Positions 54,998-62,977 of a DNA stretch of 64,000 bases are shown here, in pieces (position 1 is the stretch's first letter; every line of letters starts with the position of its first letter). Origin of the DNA: Nitrosomonadales bacterium (GTDB lineage Bacteria; Pseudomonadota; Gammaproteobacteria; Burkholderiales; Gallionellaceae). The translations under genes were made by a program, and so were the position numbers. The notes under the pieces were generated by a model. The model saw only the letters and a program-made list of their open reading frames with translations. It ran no database searches and was not told where the DNA came from. The stretch covers positions 248,001-312,000 of the forward strand of contig JACRME010000008.1 in NCBI GenBank assembly GCA_016235045.1, written 5' to 3'.

Positions 54998-55183
54998 TTT
55001 CAGTTCGATGCGGAGCATGAGGCACTGCTTACGCTGGACGGAAAGATATATTCAGGCGGTCTTCCCGCCAGAGCCTTGTCGCTGGTGCGCGAATGGCTGG
55101 CTTTGCACCGGGACGAAATAGAGCAGGATTGGAAGCTGGCGCAGGAACGCAAACCGATTAACCCGATAGCACCCTTGGAGTAA
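54998..55183 (+). pseudogene. C-terminal relic of a DUF4160 protein
   Basis: The open frame from 54998 encodes FQFDAEHEALLTLDGKIYSGGLPARALSLVREWLALHRDEIEQDWKLAQERKPINPIAPLE, the typical second half of DUF4160. The first half with the EPPHxH motif is absent, replaced by element copy B. It ends 4 bases before the DUF2442 gene, the usual partner order. Confidence 0.75.
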
Positions 55184-55187
55184 TGCC

Positions 55188-55445
55188 ATGATCTTACACA
55201 CTACCGAAGTTACACCCTTGCCGGGATACCGGCTTGCCGTTCGCTTCAACAATGGAGAAAACGGCATCGTTGACCTTACCGCTGAGTTGACTGGCGACAT
55301 GTTTGCGCCGCTGCGCGACCCGGAACTTTTCGCCACGGCCTATCAGCACCCGGTGATGCGCACCGTAGCCTGGGCTAATGGCGCCGATCTTGCACCGGAG
55401 TTTTTGTTCGATCTGCTGGATGGTCGGCAACAACAAGCGGCGTAA
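55188..55445 (+). CDS. DUF2442 protein
   Basis: An 85-residue protein: VTPLPGYRLAVRFNNGENGIVDLTAELTGDMFAPLRDPELFATAYQHPVMRTVAWANGADLAPEFLFDLL, a clear DUF2442 domain. It is intact although its DUF4160 partner is cut. It is only distantly similar to the DUF2442 protein at 43382. Confidence 0.88.
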   Translation: MILHTTEVTPLPGYRLAVRFNNGENGIVDLTAELTGDMFAPLRDPELFATAYQHPVMRTVAWANGADLAPEFLFDLLDGRQQQAA

Positions 55446-55604
55446 GGTTGCAAGTTGCGGCAGGATGGGTAGCCTGAAATCGGTTTGACGGTTTTAGAAG
55501 CGGCCACTAAATATCCGGCCAACAACACCCCCCACGCATCCCGTAAGATTTGCGCACCATGGGGGGTTACTTTTTTCAGGGGCCTGTTGATTAGCTAAAC
55601 CAAT

Positions 55605-55668
55605 ACCAAAGGTTCGGAGTGAAATTGTTTCTGGATCTGAAAAGAAATCAACTCCGGTACCTTTCGGT
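55605..55668. repeat. GGTACCGGAGT palindromic element, copy C (most complete)
   Basis: The ends ACCAAAGGTTCGGAGT (55605-55620) and ACTCCGGTACCTTTCGGT (55651-55668) are imperfect inverted repeats. The inner part GAAATTGTTTCTGGATCTG and AAAGAAATCA joins them. The 64-bp unit appears complete. A half-related inverted pair GACTCCG/CGGAGTC lies at 55731-55766. The rest of the gap from 55446 to 55871 holds no recognised gene. Confidence 0.9.
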
Positions 55669-55871
55669 TGTAATGAGGGGGAAGCCGCCGTTCGTATTGG
55701 TGTTGCTAGTGCAGATGGGATAAATATATCGACTCCGTACATTTTATTCGTTGATTGATCGGAGTCTGATTCTGCGGTTTGGCTTTGCTACTGTTGGCGT
55801 CGGCTTTGGGATATCCTTGCGATATGGGTGCTGTCGACCGATTGCTGCAGTACAACACCAGCCTAGCCATA

Positions 55872-57572
55872 ATGACCACAAATAAACAAACCACTTCGAC
55901 TACCCGCAGCGACGCGATACGCGACTGGTTGCGGCGCAATCGCATCTTTAGTCGTTTTTGGTGGAGGTGCCACGCCCGATTTCCAAGACTAGTTCCCTCA
56001 TTGCATTCTCGCCGCCTGTCAAGCTATATGGAGCGAGACATAGGCGATAACGAGAAAACCTCTATTCCTTTAGAAGAGGAGATGCGCGTTCTTTGCATCT
56101 GGTGCACCGAAGTGTATGGCCCGTCTGAAATCGACGCTCTATACACCGGATTGGAGAAGCTTGATTGGCACTTGGATCGTTTTCATGGGCCCCAATCGGG
56201 GTGCATTGATTGGATCAAGCGGCAGCGGCAGTTTGGCTCAGAGGGAACCTTTAATCTCGGAATCATTTCGCGTCGTGATGAAACCCGATACTTGGCGATG
56301 AACTATTTCGCTGACTTGCCAAACGGGGTCGATTATCTAATCGCCGAAGTTCATCAACTTTGCCCCTCTCTCACATGTGTCCAGATTGCGTTTGTCCTGG
56401 ACGAGGCGCATCAGAAGCTTTACACCGAAGAGTTGCAAATCGAGCGCTCCACAACTCATGAACCCATAAGGGATCGCTTTGGTTCCTATCGAATAATGGA
56501 TCCATATCATCACAAACAGCGTGCAATTGAGTCTCGCCGATGTGAACTTCAAACGTTGTCAGTGCAGTGGTTTCGAAAGAATTTGCCTGGCTTGTTCTGC
56601 AGCACACCGTTGGACGGATATCCCCCAACAGCTGAATTGATTACAACCCAACGCGCATCCATCCTAGAAGACTCGAGGCATGGGGGCGATTCGATGAAGT
56701 CATGGCCCCGTCTGATGGCAAACAGCTTCATTCATAATGCCTGGCGCAGCACAGAGTATTCAAGTCTATTGTTTGCACCTCAAGACTCTGACTCTGAAGA
56801 CAAGTCGCACATCCTAATTTCCCTGCGTACTTCAGATCTACCCGTTGCGGCAGTAGAGCCCTTTGGCGGGTACCAGCCTTCGGCTTATACATCGCTCATA
56901 CATGAGCGAGTAAATGGCATACTCATCTCCTTTGCAGCCATTTCTTTACTGAATGCATTTAGGCGTGTCCTTATACAGACGCGCGATCAGTTGAAAGTGG
57001 CTTCGCCACGAAAAAGGCGCGTCTTGAAGTCGCTGGACTACATACAGAACTTTTTCAGCGCTTCACTTCAGGTTCCAAGTATCGTAGGAGAGCTCGCAGA
57101 GAAGGCTCGCAACGAACACTCCTACCGATGGAGCTGTGAAGGCTTCATTGAGGCTGTTGCATTCCGAGGTGAGCCACCTGCGAAGTTTGATGAGCGCATT
57201 CGCGCTCATACAAAGCATCTAGCTACCCGTCTACTGAACGATGATAAAACGACTAGGGAGAGCTTCAAGCAGATCTCTGAGGTCGTGACGGCTCGTGAAA
57301 GCGTCAAGGCACAAAGGCGAATGGAGATACTTACTGTCGTCGCCATTGCCGTTGCCGCACTCTCGCTCTGGATAGCTTTGCCTCCCGTCGATAAGTGGCG
57401 CGGTGGGCTTCGCGACCTTACCAACACGATTGCAGGTGAGCCTCTCGCAACTGATTCTGTACCAGTGCCGCCTGTGGCACCTTTGATTCATAAGAAGGCG
57501 ACGCCCCCAAAGACGCCTAAGCCGTCGTTGCAGGAGGGGCTGCGCGTCAAAATACAAAAGGTACCGGAGTGA
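55872..57572 (+). CDS. Large unknown protein with C-terminal membrane helix
   Basis: A 566-residue protein if ATG 55872 is used; ATG 55824 is also possible and neither has a ribosome site. Nothing in it matches a family I know. It is mostly soluble, with one membrane helix near the C-terminus (ILTVVAIAVAALSLWIAL) and a Pro/Lys-rich tail (PPVAPLIHKKATPPKTPKPS). The coding sequence is visibly AT-richer than the rest of the window and uses codons such as ATA and TTG more often. It is flanked by element copies C and D, and its last residues (KVPE) and stop come from copy D. Probably acquired; a defence role is possible but not shown. Confidence 0.75.
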   Translation: MTTNKQTTSTTRSDAIRDWLRRNRIFSRFWWRCHARFPRLVPSLHSRRLSSYMERDIGDNEKTSIPLEEEMRVLCIWCTEVYGPSEIDALYTGLEKLDWHLDRFHGPQSGCIDWIKRQRQFGSEGTFNLGIISRRDETRYLAMNYFADLPNGVDYLIAEVHQLCPSLTCVQIAFVLDEAHQKLYTEELQIERSTTHEPIRDRFGSYRIMDPYHHKQRAIESRRCELQTLSVQWFRKNLPGLFCSTPLDGYPPTAELITTQRASILEDSRHGGDSMKSWPRLMANSFIHNAWRSTEYSSLLFAPQDSDSEDKSHILISLRTSDLPVAAVEPFGGYQPSAYTSLIHERVNGILISFAAISLLNAFRRVLIQTRDQLKVASPRKRRVLKSLDYIQNFFSASLQVPSIVGELAEKARNEHSYRWSCEGFIEAVAFRGEPPAKFDERIRAHTKHLATRLLNDDKTTRESFKQISEVVTARESVKAQRRMEILTVVAIAVAALSLWIALPPVDKWRGGLRDLTNTIAGEPLATDSVPVPPVAPLIHKKATPPKTPKPSLQEGLRVKIQKVPE

Positions 57573-57612
57573 AATTGTTTTAAGGAGCCAAAAGTACCGG
57601 AGACGATTTCTT
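57555..57612. repeat. GGTACCGGAGT palindromic element, copy D (rearranged)
   Basis: The left end CAAAAGGTACCGGAGT with GAAATTGTTT (57555-57580) is followed after 7 bases by CCAAAAGTACCGGAG and CGATTTCTT (57588-57612), which is the reverse complement of the normal right end. The two ends are thus in direct rather than inverted order. The left end provides the stop codon of the large unknown gene. Confidence 0.8.
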
Positions 57613-57643
57613 CCTGCAATTCGCAGGAAGGCGGCGGCCCGGT

Positions 57644-58513
57644 TCAGCCTTTGAGCGGCAGGTAGATGTCGGTCAGCAATTCGTGATCGGCCACTTCTGA
57701 CCTCAGGTTCAGGTAGTGGAAAAACAAGCGCGCATCACGCAGCTCTTCACCGCTGCCCGGCAGCCAGTCGCGGTACAGGTAATAGAGCTTTTCGCCCAGA
57801 CGCTCGTGCGGGCCGTGGTGGCGGATCGCCGCGCAGCGCCCGCCCGGGATCGTCCGCCCTTTCACTCCCTGGGGATTGCGCGGCACTTCGCCCGCCACTT
57901 CGCCGCAAATATCGAAGCGGAATTGTTCCGGCTCCACCGTATTCGGGTCATCGTAGATCACGCCGAAGGTGCGGCTGGTCTTCACCGGCGACAGGCCGCT
58001 CTGCTTGCGCCAGTCGATGAAATGCAGCACCGAATCGTTCACCTGTTCGGGCGGGCCGCGGTGTTCCAGCACGGCCACCTTGGTTTCCTTGAAATCGACG
58101 ATCTTCACTTCCATTTTCCTGCTCCTTGTCATTGTCGGCAGGCAGAACTGCTCGTTCCACGGCTGCCATTGCGGTCGTTTGCGGAACTGCGAAGGAGACT
58201 GCCCGAACGCCTGCCTGAAAGCGCGCGAGAACGACTCGGGATTCTCGAAGCCGACATCCAGCGCGATGTCCGTGATGCGCTCGTGCTTGCGGAACACCAG
58301 ACGATACGAGGCATGCCGCAGCCGAACCATGCGCACATAAGCCGAAATGCCGATGCCCGCATACAGACTGAACTGCCGGTGGAAATGGAATTTCGAGAAA
58401 TGCGCCACCTGGCTCAACTGTTCGACATCGAGTGCTTCGCCCAGGTGACGCTCGATGTACTCGAACATCCGCTCGAAACGCTGCGCATATGCTGATTCCC
58501 TGTCTTCGTTCAC
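57644..58513 (-). CDS. AraC-family regulator with GyrI-like effector domain
   Basis: A 289-residue regulator. N-terminal tandem HTH of AraC type (about 10-115; LDVEQLSQVAHFSKFHFHRQFSLYAGIGISAYV and ITDIALDVGFENPESFSRAFRQAFGQSPSQFRK) is joined to a GyrI-like ligand domain (about 130-289; VAVLEHRGPPEQVNDSVLHFIDWRKQSGL...DICGEV...GGRCAAIRHHGPHERLG). The domain order matches Rob/SbmC-type regulators that bind amphipathic compounds. A separate GyrI-like protein is at 61861. Confidence 0.93.
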   Translation of the reverse strand: MNEDRESAYAQRFERMFEYIERHLGEALDVEQLSQVAHFSKFHFHRQFSLYAGIGISAYVRMVRLRHASYRLVFRKHERITDIALDVGFENPESFSRAFRQAFGQSPSQFRKRPQWQPWNEQFCLPTMTRSRKMEVKIVDFKETKVAVLEHRGPPEQVNDSVLHFIDWRKQSGLSPVKTSRTFGVIYDDPNTVEPEQFRFDICGEVAGEVPRNPQGVKGRTIPGGRCAAIRHHGPHERLGEKLYYLYRDWLPGSGEELRDARLFFHYLNLRSEVADHELLTDIYLPLKG

Positions 58514-58585
58514 CGCTTGCCCTTCACATTCCGGGTGCCATCATGCCGTTTCCCTGCCACCCAAACCTGACAATGCTTGCTCAGT

Positions 58586-58735
58586 TCAAGGCCGCCTCTA
58601 ATAATTCGAAGTTCTAAGCAAGACAAGGCGCGAGCAAAAAATTGCAACGCGGCATATGTTTGATATGTAAGGAGCAATTTTTTGTGAGCAACGCAGTATT
58701 GCGACGAAATTCGGATTATTAGAGGTGGCCTCAAG
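58586..58735. mobile_element. MITE-like element with 25-bp terminal inverted repeats
   Basis: The ends around CCTCTAATAAT (58586-58610) and ATTATTAGAGG (58711-58735) are inverted repeats with about 4 mismatches in 25. Inside, GAGCAAAAAATTGC and GCAATTTTTTGTGAGC pair again. The roughly 150-bp unit carries no open frame and lies in the 413-base gap between two AraC genes. This fits a non-autonomous transposable element. The rest of the gap shows no recognised gene. Confidence 0.75.
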
Positions 58736-58926
58736 TGTATACCCGACAGCGGTTGCCATGGGCTGCTGCCACCACGCTGTCAGCAATTCTGGCGGCGATC
58801 AACAACGCGCCGATGGATTGCTTCCGCAGGGATGAGATACGCGCAACGTATTAGTTGACATTGCTTGCCAGGTGGAATGGCATGCAAGCGCACAGACATG
58901 TGATGCAACGTGCATGAATTTGAAAC

Positions 58927-59784
58927 TCACTCACAGTTCGTAAGGTGAATGTCTTTTGCGTATTGGGAGGGAGTCTTGCCGATGAGCCGTTTGAAGTCGT
59001 TGATGAAGTGGGACTGGTCGCTATAGCCAAGTTCGGCTGCGATGTCGGCCCAGTTGGATTTCTGCATGGTAACCGCGAACCTGGCGGCTTTTTGCAGCCG
59101 CGAACGCAGCAATATCCATTTCAATCCCACGCCCACGTACTCCCGCATCAGCTCCTGCACCCGGCGTTCACTCAAGCTCAGCGCCTGGCAGAGCGATGCG
59201 ACAGTGGGCGCCTCCATCACATCCGCCATTTCAAGAATCCTGTCGATCAACTGGATGTTCGGATCAGCGGCGGGCAATTGCTGCAACAGCAACGATTCGA
59301 TACGGGTGACGCCGCACTTGTCGGATTCTTCATCCAGCATCGCCGAATTCAACGCGTCATTCGCCCACGCAAACACTTGCTCCCCAGGCAGGGTGGTGTC
59401 GGTCAATTCGCTCAGACTCTTGCCGAAAAATGGGTGCAGACCTCCGGGATGGAACATGACACCGAAGATGGTGCCGCTCCCTGTGAGTTCATATCGGTAT
59501 TTTCCCGTGGTGACGCCGGTGATGCGCGAGCCTCCCGGCATGAATGTGAGGTTGGTGTAGGCGGAAGGAATCACCTCGCAGGTGAATGGCGGGTGGTCGA
59601 GAAGATCCCATCGCATTACCCAATATTTATCAACCAGCGATGCCAGTTCGGGCGAAGGAGCATATAGACGCAACTTGTAGTACTGGGCCGCTTCTATCGG
59701 ATTGAGAATCTGGATCGGCAACGATTGAGCAGCATCGTCGGGCGCGGGTTTTTGCAAGTCGGGAGAATTTATTTGTTTTAACAT
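58927..59784 (-). CDS. AraC-family transcriptional regulator
   Basis: A 285-residue protein with a C-terminal AraC HTH pair (APTVASLCQALSLSERRVQELMREYVGVGLKWILLRSRLQKAARFAVTMQKSNWADIAAELGYSDQSHFINDFKRLIGKTPSQYAKD) and an N-terminal DUF6597-like sensing domain (YYKLRLYAPSPELASLVDKYWVMRWDL...FGVMFHPGGLHPFF). The ATG at 59784 is only 30 bases from the divergent DUF1761 start, so it probably controls that gene and itself. Confidence 0.9.
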   Translation of the reverse strand: MLKQINSPDLQKPAPDDAAQSLPIQILNPIEAAQYYKLRLYAPSPELASLVDKYWVMRWDLLDHPPFTCEVIPSAYTNLTFMPGGSRITGVTTGKYRYELTGSGTIFGVMFHPGGLHPFFGKSLSELTDTTLPGEQVFAWANDALNSAMLDEESDKCGVTRIESLLLQQLPAADPNIQLIDRILEMADVMEAPTVASLCQALSLSERRVQELMREYVGVGLKWILLRSRLQKAARFAVTMQKSNWADIAAELGYSDQSHFINDFKRLIGKTPSQYAKDIHLTNCE

Positions 59785-59814
59785 CTTTACATCGTAAAGA
59801 AATTGGAGGAAGCG

Positions 59815-60231
59815 ATGGTGGCGGTTATTTTTGAGCTGAATTGGTGGGCTGTGCTGTTGGCAACCTTTGGCTATTTCATTCTGGGGGCGATCTGGTTCAC
59901 GCCTTTGTTTGGCAAATACTACGACATCGCACTGGGTTTCGATAGGCGGAAAGACTTTAAATGGCCCGCCATCTATTACATCTCTCCCTTCGTCAACAGC
60001 CTGGTCGTCAGCATTGCCACCGCCACGCTGGCGCACCTCCTGAAGATCGAGCAACTGGCAGATGCCGTCACGCTCGGGCTCATCGCCGGTATCGGTTATG
60101 CAGGCGCGATCTCATTCAATAACGCGGTCAATCCGGTCACGCCCCGCCCGTTACTTTACGGTGCGGTGACGGGCGGCTATCACGTTACAGGAATCACGCT
60201 GGTCGCCTTGGTCATATTATATTTACGGTAG
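59815..60231 (+). CDS. DUF1761 membrane protein
   Basis: A 138-residue inner-membrane protein with four helices: WWAVLLATFGYFILGAIWFTPLFGKYYDIALG matches DUF1761 (WYxPLFGKxW-type motif), and the C-terminus is GGYHVTGITLVALVILYLR. GGAGGAAGCG precedes the ATG, which rules out the upstream TTG. Function unknown. Confidence 0.88.
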   Translation: MVAVIFELNWWAVLLATFGYFILGAIWFTPLFGKYYDIALGFDRRKDFKWPAIYYISPFVNSLVVSIATATLAHLLKIEQLADAVTLGLIAGIGYAGAISFNNAVNPVTPRPLLYGAVTGGYHVTGITLVALVILYLR

Positions 60232-60465
60232 ACGAATGATCGATGTGCGTATTGTCGGTGTGGTGGCTTTAATCCGCAGAATCAATAGGGGCATGCTGAG
60301 TTAACCCGCATTTCGTGGACACTTTAATGGTCAGTTACCCTATGTCGAGCTATCATCCAAATGGCAACTTGGGGCATTTTGCGAAGACGGTAAGGGATAA
60401 GTAGTGTTGGCTGGCAATTCGCTGTTGCTGCCACTCCGTTTCCGGATTCTTCATGGGAGACCGTC

Positions 60466-60930
60466 ATGAAAATCAAAACCGCACCGATCACTGCAACCGC
60501 AATGTTGATACGCAAACCCGTCGCAGAAGTTTTTGAGGCATTCGTCAACCCCGCCATCACATCCAACTTCTGGTTCACCAAAGGCAGCGGCAGGCTGCAG
60601 GCAGGTAAGCAGATTCGCTGGGATTGGGAGATGTACGACCATTCCGAGCAAATCACTGTCAAGGCGCTTGAAGCAAACAAGCGCATCCTCATCGAGTGGG
60701 ATTCGTATGGCACGCTCACGCCGGTGGAATGGGTGTTCACCTCGCCATCCGAAAACACCACTTTTGTCACTATCACCAATTCCGGATTCGGCGGCGATGG
60801 CGACGCGGTGGTCAAACAATGTCTCGATACAACCGAAGGATTCGCATTGGTGCTGGCTGGTGCAAAAGCCTGGCTTGAACACAACATCAAATTGAATCTG
60901 ATCGCCGATCGTTATCCCGAGGGGCACTAA
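60466..60930 (+). CDS. SRPBCC/AHSA1 domain protein
   Basis: A 154-residue protein: ATAMLIRKPVAEVFEAFVNPAITSNFWFTKGSGRLQAGKQIRWDWEMYDHSEQITVKALEANKRILIEWDSYG, ending GAKAWLEHNIKLNLIADRYPEGH. It is the common AHSA1-like subgroup near AraC/ArsR regulators. The preceding 234-base gap shows nothing recognised. Confidence 0.92.
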   Translation: MKIKTAPITATAMLIRKPVAEVFEAFVNPAITSNFWFTKGSGRLQAGKQIRWDWEMYDHSEQITVKALEANKRILIEWDSYGTLTPVEWVFTSPSENTTFVTITNSGFGGDGDAVVKQCLDTTEGFALVLAGAKAWLEHNIKLNLIADRYPEGH

Positions 60931-60967
60931 GCGAAGTTGACGCCCCTGGCTGCCAAGGAGGTGCACC

Positions 60968-61471
60968 ATGACTGATGCGCACAGTTACATATTTGCGCTT
61001 TCATTTGCCGCCGCTCTGGGCTGCGGCCTCATGGCGGGAATATTTTTTGCATTTTCCAACTTCGTGATGCGCGCATTCGCCAGGATTGCCCCGGCCCAGG
61101 GTATCGCCGCGATGCAGGCCGTCAACATCACCGTTTTGAATCCACTGTTTTTATCGGCGTTCATGGGCACTGCGGTTCTTTGCGCGGCGGACGTTGCAAT
61201 GGCGCTGATGTTTGGCAGCGGCAACACGGCTTACCTGGTTGCCGGCAGCGCGCTGTATCTGCTGGGCAATATCGGCGTGACGGCAGCATTCAATGTCCCG
61301 ATGAACGAGGCGCTCGCCGCCGTCGATGCGGGGCAGACCGACGCAGTACAAATCTGGAAGCATTACCTGGACAAATGGACGTTCTGGAATCACGTCCGCA
61401 CCATCACGGCGCTGGCAGCCGCTGCGGCATTTACCCTCGCCCTGGCCGGCAATCCGGTAATTTCAACATGA
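60968..61471 (+). CDS. DUF1772 (anthrone oxygenase-like) membrane protein
   Basis: A 167-residue protein with four membrane helices: AAALGCGLMAGIFFAFSNFVMRAFARIAPAQGIAAMQAVNITVLNPLF, NVPMNEALAAVD and YLDKWTFWNHVRTITALAAAAAF are typical DUF1772 features (NxPxN.. and WxxWNHxR). Fungal relatives are anthrone oxygenases; the bacterial role is not known. AAGGAGGTG precedes the ATG. It overlaps the next gene by 4 bases. Confidence 0.9.
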   Translation: MTDAHSYIFALSFAAALGCGLMAGIFFAFSNFVMRAFARIAPAQGIAAMQAVNITVLNPLFLSAFMGTAVLCAADVAMALMFGSGNTAYLVAGSALYLLGNIGVTAAFNVPMNEALAAVDAGQTDAVQIWKHYLDKWTFWNHVRTITALAAAAAFTLALAGNPVIST

Positions 61472-61800
61472 CTCTGAGCGAAGCGCGCCAACTGGCACTG
61501 TCGCTGCCGGAAGCGACCGAACAGCCCCACCACGAACTGAGCTCATTCCGCGTGCGCGGCAGGATATTCGCCACCGTTGCCAGGGATCAACAGCACTTGC
61601 ACATTTTCGTGGACGATCTGACGCGCGAACAGGCAATCGAACTCCTGCCGGACGTCGTGGAAAAACTCTGGTGGGGAGAAAAGGTCATGGGTGTACGCGT
61701 CGCATTGCCCAAAATCGACGCCCGGACCTTGAAGGACTTGCTGCACAAGGCATGGCAACGCAAAGCGCCGAAGAGTCTGTTGCGCGATCAGGTCTGCTGA
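61468..61800 (+). CDS. MmcQ/YjbR family protein
   Basis: A 110-residue CyaY-like fold protein: ARQLALSLPEATEQPHHELSSFRVRGRIFATVARDQQHLHIFVDD...LWWGEKVMGVRVALPKIDARTLKDLLHKAWQRKAP. The family may bind DNA but its role is unclear. Its ATG overlaps the DUF1772 stop (ATGA), so translation is coupled. Confidence 0.92.
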   Translation: MTLSEARQLALSLPEATEQPHHELSSFRVRGRIFATVARDQQHLHIFVDDLTREQAIELLPDVVEKLWWGEKVMGVRVALPKIDARTLKDLLHKAWQRKAPKSLLRDQVC

Positions 61801-61860
61801 CATCACGTTGTCAGCAGGGTGGGGTTAAAGTGGATGCATCGGCAACGCCCGGAGCAACGC

Positions 61861-62484
61861 ATGAAGAAACTCGACTGGAAGAAAGAGCTCAAGCACCTGT
61901 ACCAGCCTTCCACCAGGGAAGTCACCCAGGTGGATGTGCCCGCCATGAACTTCCTGATGATAGACGGCAAAGGCGATCCGAACACGGCGCAGGAATATGC
62001 CGATGCCATCGAAGCCCTGTTCGCCGTGGCTTACACGCTCAAGTTCATGGTCAAGAAAGGCGCGCTGGCGGTCGACTACGGCGTGATGCCGCTGGAAGGA
62101 TTGTGGTGGGCGGAAGATATGAGCAAGTTTTCCACCGCGGACAAGAGCAACTGGCTGTGGACGGCCATGATCGCGCAGCCGCCTCTCATCACGCAGGCCA
62201 TGGTGGATACGGCAATTGCCGAGGTGCGCAAGAAGAAGAACCCCGCGTCCCTGTCCAAATTGCGTTTCGAAGCCTGCACCGAAGGAAGTTGTGCTCAACT
62301 CATGCATATCGGCCCGTTCAGTGAAGAAGGTCCCAGTATCGAAAGGTTGCATCGTTTCATCGAATCCGGCGGTCGCAAACTGCGCGGCAAACATCACGAA
62401 ATCTATCTGAGCGACATTCGCAAGGCCGATCCGTCGAAGTGGAAAACCGTCATCCGCCAACCGATGTCCCCAAACCATTCTTGA
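61861..62484 (+). CDS. GyrI-like small-molecule-binding protein
   Basis: A 207-residue free-standing GyrI-like domain: DVPAMNFLMIDGKGDPNTAQEYADAIEALFAVAYTLKFMVKKGALAVDYGVMPLEGLWW at the start and ACTEGSCAQLMHIGPFSEEGPSIERLHRFIESGGRKLRGKHHEIYLSDIRKADPSKWKTVIRQPM at the end. Such proteins can bind or hydrolyse small aromatic compounds. ATG 61861 has GGAG 6 bases upstream. The longer upstream frame is not supported. Confidence 0.93.
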   Translation: MKKLDWKKELKHLYQPSTREVTQVDVPAMNFLMIDGKGDPNTAQEYADAIEALFAVAYTLKFMVKKGALAVDYGVMPLEGLWWAEDMSKFSTADKSNWLWTAMIAQPPLITQAMVDTAIAEVRKKKNPASLSKLRFEACTEGSCAQLMHIGPFSEEGPSIERLHRFIESGGRKLRGKHHEIYLSDIRKADPSKWKTVIRQPMSPNHS

Positions 62485-62496
62485 AGGAGAAATGTC

Positions 62497-62964
62497 ATGA
62501 GTACAATCAATGCCATCCCCAGCGGCTTTCACGCCATCACTCCTTATCTCTCGGTCAAGGATGCGCAGGCGGCCATCCAGTTTTATCAGCGCATATTTGG
62601 CGCAAAGGTGATCGGGCGCATTTCCATGCCGGATGGCAGCGTGGGGCATGCCGAATTGCAGGTCGGCGATTCCAGGATCATGCTGGCGGAAGAAATGCCG
62701 GCATGGGGCAACCAAAGTCCGTCCACCCTGGGCGGGACGTCGGTCGGTATCGCCTTGTATGTAAGCGATGTGGATGCGATTTTCCGGCGGGCGCTCGAAG
62801 CCGGTGCAAAACAGGTCGAAGCAGTGAAAGACCAATTCTACGGAGACCGTTCGGGAACGCTGCTCGACCCGTTCGGACACAAGTGGCACATCCTCACGCA
62901 CATCGAGGATGTGCCGTTCCAGGAAATGCAGAAGCGGTGTGATGCGATGTTTGCCGCAAAGTGA
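62497..62964 (+). CDS. VOC-family PhnB-like protein
   Basis: A 155-residue protein: ITPYLSVKDAQAAIQFYQRIFGAKVIGRISMPDGSVGHAELQVGDSRIMLAEEMPAWGNQSPSTLGGTSVGIALYVSDVDAIFRRALEAGAKQVEAVKDQFYGDRSGTLLDPFGHKWHILTHIED. The metal-site residues (His in GHAEL, Glu/His near the end) are kept. AAGGAG precedes the ATG, 12 bases after the GyrI-like gene. Confidence 0.94.
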   Translation: MSTINAIPSGFHAITPYLSVKDAQAAIQFYQRIFGAKVIGRISMPDGSVGHAELQVGDSRIMLAEEMPAWGNQSPSTLGGTSVGIALYVSDVDAIFRRALEAGAKQVEAVKDQFYGDRSGTLLDPFGHKWHILTHIEDVPFQEMQKRCDAMFAAK

Positions 62965-62977
62965 GGGATGTAAATCC

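Noticed and set aside
53819-57612. Interpretation of the palindromic element as an integron attC site
   Set aside because: The cassette-like layout suggested it, but the R'' GTTRRRY and R' RYYYAAC core sites are not found at the ends, and no integrase gene is present.
58735-58854. 39-codon frame starting GTG after the MITE
   Set aside because: The peptide shows no recognised pattern, no ribosome site and abuts the MITE end; it may be a gene scrap but cannot be supported.
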